Below, piece by piece: positions 22,801 to 37,800 of a stretch of DNA of 64,000 bases (position 1 is its first letter; every line of letters begins with the position of its first letter). The notes under the pieces were generated by a model. That model was given only the letters and a program-made list of their open reading frames with translations. It was not told the origin of the DNA and did not search any database. Source of the stretch: Bombyx mori (Eukaryota > Arthropoda > Insecta > Lepidoptera > Bombycidae); assembly GCF_030269925.1 (NCBI RefSeq), contig NC_085123.1, positions 7,750,001 to 7,814,000 of the forward strand, given 5' to 3'. Made by a program: the position numbers and the translations under genes.

Positions 22801-25800
22801 ACTCTGAATATGCATGATAATAGCTGCTAACTTATAAAAAATCGCGTTTCAAATTAACTTCCTGTGGTGGTAATTATTTTAGTGCTAGAAACTTTGCTCT
22901 CTTTTATTTATTTGATAATAATAGAAGACGACTATGATTTATAAACGTTATTTAGTGTTTGAACCAGAATATATATTAAACGTAAGTCTCAGTTGTTATT
23001 GGTTTTAATGTATTTGATTAAATAAAAATACATGTAAAAATCTGTTGTTTTTGGGGACGTCTTAGGTACAAATAACAACGAAAAAGGGGTCAATTGGGAT
23101 GAGAATACGTGAAATGGAAACGACGTAAGTATAAATAGGTACAGGTTTGTAGGGTTGTCTATGTAGTTATAACAATATTTTTTAAATTTGTTGGTAAAAA
23201 TCTGGTTTATTCGAAGCGAAATTGGGAATAAGTCTTTAGTTGAAATAGATAAGCAATTTAATATAAGTAAGTCGATTTTGCAGAGACATGTAACAAGATC
23301 AATGAAATCTCAAGGTGGACAAAAATGTCTAAGTAATACACAATAAAATATTTAATATTTGTTCAGAGTGGGGGTATTCATCTGATTAATCCATGGAATA
23401 ACCGACACACCTAATCTCTTAACCCAGATAGAAATATCAGCACTGTCGGTTGCACCTATAATTGAGGTGATGTCTGCCATGTACTTTTGTCAGTTTTTCA
23501 TTTTTTTTTTATTGATGATCACTTTGTTGGTACATCTAAATAAATAAATAAATTAAAACTATATATAAAAATAAAAGTAGTGCCAACCCTAGCAAATTTC
23601 TCATTTCGTCCCAATTAACCGCAATTTTCGGGTAAATAGGGATTACACCTATTTTTGCATTTTTTGCTTAAACTGGAATGCTAGTTGCATAATTTTAAAT
23701 TAGACAACAAAGATGCCCCCAAGACTCAATCATTTTGATCCTGATATAGCATTATATACATCAACAACTACCTTAAAATTGCTCATAAAGTTGGAATTTG
23801 TCCCTAATCGCCCCATTTTACGGTAGTGTGTTTGAAGTCAGTAGCCCTGTAGGTGAGACACCCACCACGGTGTATTCGTCAGGGAGGGTACAAACCGGGT
23901 ACAATTTAAACCAATCTGTAACTACCACTCTTTCACGAACGATTTCCATAGTGAAGGTAAAACATAGAATCACAATCACATAGAATATACAAATTTACAC
24001 AAATGCAGTAGGAGTGATTAACTAAAGATGTAACTACTTAACTGCCACCTACACCACTGAACTACCTAATTGCTTATTTTTGCTGCGAACAAAAACATAC
24101 TAAGCCAACCAAAAATGCACATTTTTTTATTTTTTTATTGCCTTTGTAGGCGGACGAGCGTACGGCCCACCTGATGGTAAGTGATTACCGTCGCCCATGG
24201 ACCTCAGCAATGCCAGGAGCAGAGCCAAGCCGCTGCCTACAGCAGAGCCAAGCCGCTGCCTACAACATATTACCACATACCTAGATTTTGTTTAACAAGT
24301 TCGACATTTACTTATTCTTGGATCGTAAATAATATTAGCCTGTTACTTCCTGTAAAAGAAATTATCATCTTTATTAGGCGTTACGAGTGATATCATATTA
24401 GGTACCTTGCGCCACCGGATAGTGCCATAATACAGTTTCCAAGAGCAAGCAGAGAGCGGTTAATGTGCGCTCCCTCCAGCCTTCGTGCTCGAAGACCTGC
24501 CTTCTCTGAACCGGCCAGGTCAATGAGGAACAACCGGCCGCGTTGCACACACGCACCTAATTGTTTGCTGACTGTAACGCTGAAAACAAAACATATAATT
24601 TTTTCATTGGTTTTCACGAGCCGTGGACATAATTAAAACTTCATTTACGGTTCAAACTCGTGTTCTTTTATCGTCATTACATTATTTCCGAGGTTTCCAA
24701 TACTTTTTTGGTGCCGGATGAATAACTTGTTATTTGCCGACATATTAATATTGTGTTTACTCGTCTATTTTTTTTCTATAAAAATATATATTTATTAGGC
24801 TTTTACTTTTTGTTTCACACATAATTATGTATAAATACGATTAATCTACAGTACAGCATATTACTATAAAGTCATAAATAAGAAAGATGTAAATAAATAA
24901 AAAAGATCAAAAACAGGAAAGTTTAAAGTACACAAATCATTATTAAATCATCACGGAGACCATGTATTTACCATACGACACGATAATTAACAGATTATAC
25001 CTCTATCAGCTCTAATTATAATCGAATCACAAACCCATTATCAAATCGACTACTATAGAAATTACTGTCGTCGATATATCTATATATGATATGCGTAAAA
25101 ATTCTCAGACACAGCCCACTGAGTTTCTCGCCGGATCTTCTCAGTGGGTCGCGTTTCCGATCCGGTGGTAGATTCTGCGAAGCACGGCTCTTGCCAGGGT
25201 TCGTGTAAGCAACGTCATCAGGTTTGAGCCCCGTGAGCTCACCTACTAGCCACGGTCACGCTGAAATAGCCTCTCAAGGCTATCATCAGCTTAGGTAGGA
25301 AAAAAAAAACGTAAAAATGAAGTTTCAAGATTACTTCCGTTTTATACATCATTATTATAGTTGAACTTAAATCATCTTAACTGACAATGAATAACTTAAA
25401 TGTGAAATTTGTAGTGTAAGCCAAGAAAAACAGCACCCTATCTCTTGGTGTCGTAAAGGCGATTATGAAAGTCATCGGAAAATGGGCAGCAGCGTTCTAT
25501 GTGTATTACACTGGCCTTTACTGGTGGTATGGAATATTGTGATCCTGTACGGATAGCATTATCCGGACAATTCCGCCATACTCATGCATTCCATTTTGAA
25601 GGGCAGTACAGCCTTTATACAATACCTATAATTAAAAACTCGACCTCATGTCTCAAAGCAAGTTGTGACCTATCTGAGCTCCGGTACAAATTTTGCACCG
25701 AGTGGACCATGAGCTCGTTCACTGATATATACACAATTTAAAGTCGAAGTTTGGTACCATTTTGCTTAATTTAAGCAGGGCAGGGGCTTTCCCTTCATCT

Positions 25801-28800
25801 TCAACTCCTATTAGATATTGAGCACTATTTGTACAGCGTCTTGTAAGGTTACACGGGTAGGTAGTACGGTATTTTTTGCGGCTCATAGGATAGAATTACC
25901 GTTAACAGTGCAACTGAGACTTCTTTGTAAAAATTCTTCTGTGAGCTTATTGCGAGTTTTTTAGCTTTCTCGGTAGCGTAAAAGTTAGCTCATATTTGTA
26001 TGGAATGGGATCGTTTGCCTACGTTTGCCGCTAGGGGCTGTGTTTTAACTGCATACAAAATTGGGCTAACTTTTACGCTATCGAGAACGTTAAAAAACTC
26101 GCATTAAACACACTGTTGTCTGTGGCTTTGTTTAAATTGCCTTTTCGGGTATGGTACACTACCTTAGCAAAGCGTGTCCTCTTGATGAATGTTGGTTGGC
26201 ATGGGTGGGCTCTGCGGTGCGAGCCCTGTCACCTCGGGCTAGCAGTTCAGCAACGTGTCCGGCACTATTAGCTCGTAGCTCGCTCAACCCTGTCACCACG
26301 GGCGCTCCACTACCACCCTCGTCCCGAAGCTCTAGCGGTCCGGCCGTAGGATTCAACAGATCTCGTATATTCTCGTTGTAAATTTCTAAATATGACATTT
26401 TAACCTGTGAAATGATTTTTTTATAGTTAACTGGCTGTATCCGTCCGCTTCGCTGGGCATTTAAAATTAACATTATTATTTCTTACCCCCGCAAAGATTC
26501 TCATCACTAACGCCCCCGCAACTGGTGTAGGAAGTCCAACACTCATATAAATATGCCTATCCATTAAGTACATGTATTTTCTACATGGATACCAAGTTTC
26601 AAGTCAATCGGATACATGGTTCAGTAGTTATAACGGAACATCCGTAAAGACAACTGTACATTTATATATTAGTAGAGATAATGTTTATTACTTGTTGTGG
26701 CTGTGTGATTATTTATCTCTTTTAAAAGTTCTTAATTGTCAATTCAGAGATGAGATTGAGATTTGCAACAATAATATTTTTTCTATATTTTCAAAGTTTT
26801 ACAGTCCATGATAATTACTCTGTTTCCACCTGTCTTTTAAGGATGTTAATTACCTATTTTTTTATAACAAATAAAAAAATGTAATAAGTGCAACATCTCA
26901 CCACATAATAACAACGTGAGTAATGTCCTTAATGTTGCATGTAAAAGATGTTATTGTTGATAAACTTTAGTACGAGCTATGACGCATACTGGGTACGTGT
27001 AGACATGCTAGGCAACAATGGCGGGCAATGCTGTAAATACTATAATAACAGTCGCGTAGGATATTGATCGCCTATTTATTTAATAATAATGAACTGTGAA
27101 AAGTTCTTAAGAGCAAATATATTCCCAGTTTTTGTTACAAAAAATACAATTGAATTTATTTCACATTAATGACTTAATTGGTGAGCCATTATTTGCCTGG
27201 AATTGGTTAAAACTCAAATTACCACCATTATAATCACTATTATATTTCGACCAACGATTTTAGGAAAAATAACCCAAGTATGAAACTGGAACTAGTTTAT
27301 TAAAAAACTGCAAAACGCTAAGCATGAATACGATCTGGTATTGGATGAAACAGAACTCATCCCAGGTAGACTGGAGGTAAAGTGAAGTTGATACGTTTCG
27401 CGTGAAGCACATCAATCACGCTCATCACATCTATCACACTGTCTCCCCTGGAAGCTGAACCGGCAGGCAGCTACGGCACTACGACCGCTGCTCCCAACTG
27501 GCCTCAACTCAAATCCCCGGGATACTCCGAGCATAGTAGCAAAGATGGCAGACCTAACAAATTCCACCAGTATACACACATACGTAAATTGTGCAGTACT
27601 AATTTCCAGGTGACATTTAGGTACATTTGGGTATTTGGTTTTTTTTTTATTGCCCTTATAGACAGAGGAGCATATGGCCCACCTGATGGTGAGTGGTTAC
27701 CGTCGCCCATGGACTTCAGTGACGCTAAGAGCAGAGGCAAGCCGCTGCCTACTGAAACTTACTTTGGGTAGTTACTTTTAAAAAAGTGTAAATATACAAA
27801 GGTCTTTATTAAACTGATCATAATTCGATAATCCTAAAGCTACGCTGCGGTAAGTGTGATGTCAAACACGCCGACTGCAATCCATTATCAGATTTGGCAG
27901 GGTAAACGGGGCGAGGTCACAGATTATAATTAAACGAAAAGCCTGTGTTAGAAAATTATTTTGTACGAAACAATAATTCGCTTCTCTCTTACTCTTAATA
28001 TAGTAATTCAGATGCTTAGGGTGGAATAACCAAGGAAAATTCTATGTGGTATAAAGAATTAGACTTTATGTGTATCACAAGATGCAGCTATCCTCGTGTT
28101 CGAATTCTGTAAACAGGTACCAATTTTTCTCAGGAAATAATAACATACTTAACGCGTGTTTTAAGTCTGCAAGGTAATATAGAAATAATAGTAGATCCCG
28201 CCTAAGTCTACCTCGAATCAGACATGCACTTAGATGTGAAGGGTGGGACACCCGTATAAAATGAAACTGAAGCTTTAACCTCCTGTATCAACCTTGCAGC
28301 ATTCAATCTATGTGGTATATGGGCTCCAGTACTACTGAACAACAATCTAGTTAATAAAAAAAGGGTGCGTGTACTTATGTACGCGCGTAAGAAGTTATAC
28401 TAAATTTTTTTAATTTAATTTTTTTTTATTAAAATTTTAATCAATTTGAAACAAAATCGATTAAACAGCATCCTCAAACACGCATATTGGACATCCCTTT
28501 TCTTGACATCGTATAAATTCGGTAATTCTCGGTACGGTTCGGAAAGTTCACCTGCGGCTATATTTAAACTCGCCAAGTTACGTCGGTCGTATTGTAATGA
28601 GCGATTTAGTGGGCAACTTCATTTCTGTTAATTTTGTGTCAAGATGCGCGCGCATCGTAAAATTTCACTCTCATCAATTTTTCATAACGCGCCTAAAGAA
28701 GTATAACTTCAAAAAATTATTTACAATTTTACGATAAGAATGCTCCTACTAAACAATGATATGCGTGTTTTACGGCGTTTATTTTTTTAAGCTTTCGTGT

Positions 28801-31800
28801 AGCTTACCTTATGAAAAGTACAGGCACGTCAATTCGTTAATTCATCAGTAAAACAGCGATATCCACATAGATTTTAAAGGGCGTAGTGGTTGCTAGGTAG
28901 CGACAAGGTCATTAGCTTGTTTGATCAGGTAATGTTCTTACAATGCCCTTGCAGTTTCGAAAAAAGAAGAAATGTAGTCCTGGTGTTTATCATTATATTT
29001 TGGTGTTGGACTCAAATTTAATTAAAGCATTGGCTTTAAATCTTCAAGCACCGTTTGCATAAGTTTCGCTGCTATCTTAAAAAATAATGTTCATCTTAGT
29101 CGGATAACCACAACCATGTCTATTATTCTCTTTACAAGGCTATTACACTCACAGAGTATCTATAGCTTCCACTGCATCTTACAGAGCCTACAAGTTCGTT
29201 ATCAGCAGTGCTAGTTTTACTAAGAAACTTCAAGATGCGCCCTCCTGGCACAATACATGAGACGCAATGCTACGTCGGCCTATCCTTGTTTAACATTTTA
29301 GGATAACTAAATATAAAAAATTCTTACTTCCCTTTTTTGGGAAACTTAGTATGGAAAATGGAATACTTAAAAAAAATTTAATTCCTAAAATTGTAAATCC
29401 CTCGATAGGCAAACGAATTTTGTATTTATATATTTAGTGAACACGCTGCGGTAGAAACAGGCATGATGGTGCGCTTTCGCTAATCACGTGTGCTTTTAAA
29501 AAACTTTGTTTTTTGGAGCTATAGGCGATTATTTGCTAATAATTTAGAAACGACGAACGATTGATAACAATTCCAATATTTTCGGTGACCAGAGGCATTC
29601 ATAAATATCCATTAGCCATACCGGCCATTTACGATAATAACACGTTTCCACCGTAGTTTACACGTCCAGATGGTAAATAAACTGACAGTTCAATAGCATA
29701 GCATACATTTCATAAATGTGACTTATAATTTCTCTAGCTCGAATTTTAATATTAGGGGTTAAAATATGAAATTGCTGATTTGTACTGGAGAATTGAAATT
29801 CGTTTTTTTTTCATTTCACATATTTATTTAATCAAAATATCTACCATTATTATCTATACATTTCTGCGATCTAATAGGAAGGTCATTTATGCCTTTGCGA
29901 TAGAACTCTGGTGATCTAGTTTCTACAAGCTGTGTGAAAGCATTTTGTACTGCCTCCCGGGAAGAAAACTTTTTATCACGTAGAAAATTGTCCAAATCAC
30001 GAAAAAAATGGTAGTCCGTTGGAGCAAGGTCTGGCGAATACGGAGGGTGACGAATGGTTTCTAATTGCAATTCCTGTAGAGTTAAAACGGGTTCTCGTGC
30101 TGTATGAGGTCTCGCGTTAATATGGAGCAATAAAAGTGAAGATCGATTCATGAGTTGGGACTGTTTCACTGCAAGTTTTGCTATCATTGTTCGGAGTTCG
30201 GCACGGTAGACATCTGCCACTATTGCTTGAGCAGATCGGAGTAAGCTATAGTGAATAACACCATGCTGATACCACCAAACAGTTACCATTACCTTTTTAT
30301 TGATAAGCTTTGCTTTAGGACACTGTTGCGGCGTTTGACCTGACCATTGTATTTTTCGCTTACGTTTATCGTAAAGAATCCACTTTTCATCACATGTCAC
30401 AATTCGATCCAATATTCCTTCATTTCTGTATCTATTCAACAAGGCAACACAAGTTTCAATACGCTTTTCTTTATGCAGATCAGTCAAATCATGAGGCATC
30501 CATTTTTCATATTTTTTTGATTTTATTGATTTGACGCAAATGAGTCAATATTGCTGGTATGGTAACGTTAAACCATGCCGCTAATTCCTGGGTAGTTTGG
30601 CTCGGATAGGCTTCCACCATATCTTTCAATTCATTGTTATTCACATTTGTGGGCGGTCTTCCACGTAATTCGTTCTTAGAATCAAAATTTCGATCACGAA
30701 AGCGTTTAAACCAAAAGCACACGGTGCGTTCATTAGCAGTCCCCTCTCCAAACGTAACATTGATATCGCGAGCTGTTTCTGCAACGTTAGTTCTGCGTCG
30801 GATCTCGTATTAAAAAATCACTCGAATTTTCCAATTATCCATCTTGTCTAAGCTGAATAAAAAAAACACCTGAAAGTCGATAATCGAATGTTGCACTTTT
30901 TTTAAAAGAAGAACCTCATAAGTACCATTTGAAAAAAGTTTCAGTCAAAAATCTCAAACCATGAAGGTTCTATGTCAAGTACCTATAAACACTACACAAT
31001 ACAATAAAACGGCCTTTTCATACTTTAACCCATATTATTACCACCATATTATTTTACTGTAATATATTTACTCAAAGGTACTTATTTATCACATGATAAT
31101 TTTTAGTAACATGAAGTTACAAACCTAAAATGAGAACACGTCTGGTGATACAACTATGCCGGTGTTCGAATCCCGAAGGCATACCTATAGTAGATTGCCT
31201 GAGGAAATATGTACTTAACAAACCTTCGTATAATGCATCCAAAGTGATGCAATAGTACCGTGTTATAAAAATCAAGCGTTCAAAAAACATAAAGTATATT
31301 ACCGTGCGAATTATACTTACTTGGGTTATGTTAAACAATTGAAATTCAGACGAAATAGCTCAGGTGAATGACGACATTCACGTTGAGATGTCTATGGCCC
31401 CCGGATACCACTTAATACCGTGAGTCATTCACCTATTTATGCCAAAAAATATACTTTTATGCAAAAACAGGAATAAAAATAACATGAATCGGACTATTGT
31501 ACTAGAAAATAAAGTGTCAAACACTCTACGATACAGTGACTATAATTACCCCTAATGGCAGGTTCAATTCCAAAGGTTAACACAATGAATGGCTCGTCTC
31601 CCGGTAATACCAATGAATATTTGATCGTCGCTTTCTTCTATAGAGCATTCGTGACGTCAGCAGATATGACTCATGCCAAGGTGAGTTCAAGCTGTATTCT
31701 TCGTAATACTATGGTAACTATTTACAATAGTTCTTTCGTAGCTTAAAAACAAATAATACTTGGAAAGCGTAACAAAAAAAAAACCGTACGTAGTTTTTTG

Positions 31801-34800
31801 CTAGATTAGCATTATGCAACTACAGTTTCTGTAACTTTTTTTTTTTTAATTGTTTAGATGGGTTGAGGAGCTCACGCCCACCTGGTGTTAAGTGGTTAAT
31901 ATCACAGCTATCTGATAAAATTATGCTGATCTCTATCAACATCAAAATCTTATGGCAAATTTAGTGCGCCTGTATTCCGAAAACTAAAGTGTTTAAAATC
32001 AACGCGTCCGGCTCATTCTGATTGTATACGACAAATATTAATATTTAGTTTTGTATTTATTAAAATATTATAAATAACGGAATAAACGTCTTTCAATAGT
32101 TAATACTGTAAATAAGTTTTCAATTTATCTTAATAACTGGTATATTTATAAGGTATTTGAACACTTGCTTACATAACGAAAAAAAAACCTTGTGAACGAC
32201 CGGGCCGCAAGCGCAACATTCGCAAACGGTTAAGCTTTCTACATGATTGTGCGATCTTAAATTGCACTACAAAAAAGATTTCCTCTAATTTTGAGTCTAC
32301 ACTTAGTAAAATAAGGATGTAAAAGACTTATTTGTGTAATTAAGAACAGTCAAATATACCAACCCTATATGACGTGCCTCAACAAATGCAAGATGCATGT
32401 AGATGCAAAACAACACCTAGTATTTCACCTGAATCTATGTATCGAAGGTCGGAATAGGGAGGTATCGGTAATGACCTGGCGAGGTGTTCGAACCTCCACA
32501 ACCTTCTCGAAACCACAAACACGTAATTGATGAATGTTGTCATTAAAATAGGTAGTACCAACATATTATATACACAATATATTGATATATGACCTTGTAC
32601 CTTATTGATTTTATTCGGAATAGATAAGCATACATACGTTATCTGGACATCCTTCAAAATGTAATTAAGGTGGAAATTTTTGTAGCGTTCGACGCCTGTA
32701 GTGAAATACTTAGCATAATTCTTAGTTCCACTTTATTTAGCTACATCTTTATAATATTAATTTTTCATTTTTTATCAACCCTACATGTCGGTAGTTATGA
32801 ACGAGTAAGTTAAAAAAAAAAGGATTTGAGAGAGATTGAGAGAGAGAGAGAGAGAAACTATGGCATTGTTTAGAATTTAATAAAAACACAGCTTCTTGAG
32901 ATATCGACTTGCTATTTCAAAGTGTGCGGTGCTATTAACGCGGCGATGTCTATGGCTTCCCCTCCGGTACCCAGTCGATATGAAGATCAAAGTAAAAAAA
33001 GAAATAGCTCTACTATTCTTTATTTTAAATTATGAAATTCATTTTTACTCAGCTTTTTTATCAAACGAAACACCAATCATCTGAGTGTTTAGTGCGAGTT
33101 TTTTAACTTCTCGATCACGTAAAATTTTGTATGGAGTTGGAACAGCTTCCCTTCGTTTGCCGCTAGGGGCGCTGTTCCAACTCTATACAAAGAGTTAACT
33201 TTTACGCGATCAAGAAGTTAAAAAACTCGCACTAAGCATACTAGTTAGGACTAATAAACCTATGCATTGTGATTATGTGGATGATTTCTTCTTATTTAAA
33301 ACTGTGGCAACCATTAAACAACATTTGAAATCTCTTGATATTTCGAAGGGGATGCTAGTCAATCATTTTTTTCTGCGACAGCGCTACATTAAGTTGTCTT
33401 ACTCGCTACACCTTCTTTCCAACCTCTCGTTATCCACTTACTATGCCTTACTATGCTTTAAATATGGAAATCTCGTTCGTTGCACCAGCTTAAAATAAAA
33501 ATATTTCTAAAATTTATACCATCCCTATAATAATCAATGGCAAATTTTTCCGTTGCCTAAGACCTGAAGTTATAGATCAAATACATGGTTATATAGATCT
33601 ACTAAGAACAATCTCTGTGATTTTAATTTATTTATTATACGCACGGTATGCAATAAGCGAAGGATTGCCACAATTTTGTGAACACCAGATACTCGCAATT
33701 TTTTTGACCAAATAAATTTTAAGATTTTTATTTTATAGCTATCGATTTTATAGCTCCAATCTCAAGTACGAGTCATTATATTAATAATTTTTATATAATT
33801 AATAATTTAATTAATAATTTTTTTATTCATTTGCCTGTACTCTCAGAGTTTTACAGAGTTATAAGCTCATTTCTAATCTGTTGGCTGGAAGGCTTATTGT
33901 AAGCTCTAAGTTCGAACGGGTTAGAGTCACCAACTTGCCGATTTCTGCCGTAAAGCAGTAATGCGTTTCAGTGTGAAGGGGGGAGCAGCCGTTGTACTGT
34001 AAAAGTGAGACTTAGAACTCATGTCTCAAAATGAATGGCGGAATTTATGTTGTTGATATTTGTGGGATCCGGTAAACACTTAACATTAAGTGAGCCGTGA
34101 GTTTGTCCACCAATTTAGACATAAAAAATCGTGATTTTAGTATTTATTTGTATTTTTACTTTTGATGCTCATTGTTGACGTCAATGAAATCTATACATAT
34201 AAATAAAATTGGAGTGTCTGTTTGTAATTTTGAAATAACCACTTTTTACTACATGCATATGAATATATATACGGTACATACACCAAAATAACATTTTTTA
34301 CAATTTTTGTCTGTCTGTCTGTCGGTCCGTCTGTCTGTCTGTTTGTTTGTTCCTGCTAATCTCTGGAACGGCTGGACCGATTTTGACGGGACTTTCACTG
34401 ACAGGTAGCTGATCATATAAAGAGTAACTTAGGCTACTTTTTTAGACTAGCTTCGCCCCGCGGCGTCACCCGCGGTACGACAATAACCGCGAGTAACATC
34501 GCGGGACTCAACTATCAATAATAAAATTTAATGTTTCCGAAGCGAAGCTAGGGCGGGTCGCTAGTCTTAAATAGGCTTATCAATTGTTAGCTTTCATACT
34601 TAGAGTTAAGTACTTAAAGACTTAAAGGCCGTTTACCCTTCTTTATTACACAATATTTTTATTCGTTCTGTATAATTAGCAACATAGCACCGTCACTTAC
34701 TATGAAATATATATAAAGTGAATTGATAGATGGAAGATTTGAAACATTTATTTCGCCGGTTGATCATAGGTTATTATTGAGCGACCAATGATTTTTGTAC

Positions 34801-37800
34801 AGTATGAAAATAATCAGTTTGAATCTGTCTAACAAACTTTCCTTTATCACTACATAGTATAAAACAAAATCGCTTTCTCTGCGCTATATCTGTCCCTATG
34901 TATGCTTAAATCTTTAAAACTACGCAACGGATTTTTTTTAATACATAGAGTGATTGAAGAGAAAGGTTTATATGTATAATAACATCCATTAAATAGTGGA
35001 CAAATCAATAATAAATTACAGTTTGCGAAGCGAAGCGAGGGCGGGTCGCTAGTTATAAATAAATTCAGTCGTATTTCCGCGTGTTCTAAACTTCTAACTG
35101 TCCACAGCTTGAATAAATTTTCTCGTAACAATCGTATAACGTGAATGATACGAAATTCTCGAATGTTTACTTTTTGTATCACCTAAAAAATATGAAAAAG
35201 GCTATTTGGTATTTTGTAAGATGATTTACAGCCAATCTTCAGTATCTACTGGTTTCCTTTGGCAACGGGGAAAACGTTTGTAGTTCCTGTTGTACGAATA
35301 TTTATTTATAGTGCTGTTAGTTTCCCAAATAAAATAAACGCAGGTAATATTTTTAATGTTTTAATATATTCAAGTCTCATCGTCCCGCTAGCAGGAACGG
35401 AGGTGGCGGACGCCAGCTAATTTTTAATTGTTACTGAAATTGTTTCCAAAAACGCCTATACTCGTAGGTATAGCAATTTTTATGTTATCATGTCAGTTAC
35501 TAACACCGTCACCTTTTCATTTTTGGAAACAGTTTCCCTACTCTACATAATAAGGTATTCAAAATGCAAATTTGTGTCCTCATACTTTTTTTTTGCCGAA
35601 ATATTACTCTGCATGAAACAATTCCAACCCTGATAAACACTGCTGGATATGCATAAGGAAATACCTAACCATTTCCGAGCGGTCAAGGTCCTTGAGCCGA
35701 CATAAGTACGACTAAAGCACTCTGTTTACGTGTCTGCATAAATTATGGAAAACTTTTACTTGCCTTTACAATCAATTAGATATTATAAAAGACTAAAAAA
35801 ACGAATGGTCTAGCTTTGTTGTGAATTATCTATTGATAACATCCTATATGTAAAAGAAATCTTGAAGCTTAGAAATTTTTCTTTAGCAATTCTGTGGCAA
35901 TTTTTGGCCACGCTTTTGATTTTATAATATTAATTTTCTCATCATCCGTCCATAGTAGTAATATGCCCTCCTGCCCGCCTATTTTTCTGTGGAATATTCC
36001 TCCTAATTCCTATGATCATTACTCGACCTACAATCTTCTTCTAGTTGCGGTAGGAATTAGGGAATTAGGTAATACAGAAATGTATATGAAGGTATTCGAG
36101 TATTTATCAGCCATTCATTTGCATTACTATAGCTTCTGTGTAGTTAGAATCAACAGCAACCACACGAAAAGAGTGATTGATGAGAGTAAAACTTCCCTAA
36201 TTTATTTTGAGTTCCGCAACGAATTTTATTATAAAACCAAAATAGACCTGGAAAATTAAGAAATAGACTTGCCTCTTTCCAATTTGGGAAACAATAAAAT
36301 CTGAATTTTTTTTAATCTATGCTGATAAAGTAAAAGAAGACGAAATTTAAAAAAAAAATCGTCAACTAACATCCTATAGATGAGTATAGTACTACTACGG
36401 GGGGATTTTATCCTATACTAGGCTCAAACTAGCTGGATACACTATTATTATTAAGATATTTTGAGCTTGAAAACACAAATGTCATGCTAATGTTAATATC
36501 AGTGGTTAATGTACATAACGCTCTGTGTTATATATTAATCTTACATTTATGAGATCATCTTATTGTCATTAATTATATTAAATTGACCATAAGAATCATT
36601 TTTTGGTTGTTTCTTTACTGTACTTTGATAATATTCATTTTTCTTTATAAAATTATTACATTTATAACAGAAATCTCTCGTGTTTGTTCACATTTAACCT
36701 AGAAATGTTGCCTTGGCGTAATTTATTTGCACCTGCCTGTACCTTTTAAGTGGATTAAGGTTAAACTATCAAATCCCGTTTTCATTTGTGAAGATAAATA
36801 GCATTATAAAATTGAACACAAAGTTCGGTACAATAGCATACCGTAGGTAAAATTTATTTAAGTGTTTGTAAAGATAACGTATCATGATAAGCGTCTCGAA
36901 TTATTTTTTCTTTTTATCAATGGTACAATACAGATAAGAAACGAGTAAAAAATTCAGCCAAATGCAATATCAGTTATTAAATCGTAGTAACAATGCAACT
37001 TATTTTCTGTAATAAAATATTTTATGACCAATACGCGCCATTGTATATAATTTTACTATCAAATTCAAAATAGAGTATGTGCCGTTGTTACACCCACGTT
37101 TTTGGGGCCGCCTGAAAATTAAAATCACAAACAGAATAATTTATCACCATCGCCTTTGGGATGTTTCTCATAACTATGAATTTGTATATCCCTAAATATT
37201 TTACACAATATTCAGATTATAAAATACAATAGAGGCTTCGATTCAAAATGCGCGTGGCGCAATTCGCGTTCATTTTTTTATAGCCTAAATAGGTGACGAG
37301 CTCACGACTCATATGATACCATTATGGGAATATACCTGTATATTGTAACCCAAATCTTACAGAGTTAAATAATTTATGTACTGCTACATACACGCTTAAA
37401 AGTACAACGAAATGCTTGAAATTATAAAAAAAATTACCAAGTACAATAAATTATAAAACTTAATCAAATACTAATTTGCTAACATAAATAGATTACCAAC
37501 CCGCATAGAACTCTTTGCTTTTCAGAGTCAAACATAATAAATTGTGTTTGAATAGTCTACATAAATATTGACAAGAACTTTTATAAAATAATAAACGTAT
37601 CCTTGCGTCACTGAAGATTACGTGAGACAATGATAAAGCGGACTACAGTGTAAACCGAGTATGAGTAAACGATTTTTTGTGCAAACACTGGAATCACGAC
37701 GCGACGTGTTGGTAAATTTGCCGTATTGCGCTAGATAACAATAGAACTAATATTAGTGCATTTAGAAACAGTGTCGGTAAACTAAGATACCTTGATTTCA

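Noticed and set aside
35894..36259. 121-codon plus-strand frame
   Set aside because: No domain, no splice context, AT-rich composition in the intron of the kinesin; not better than chance.
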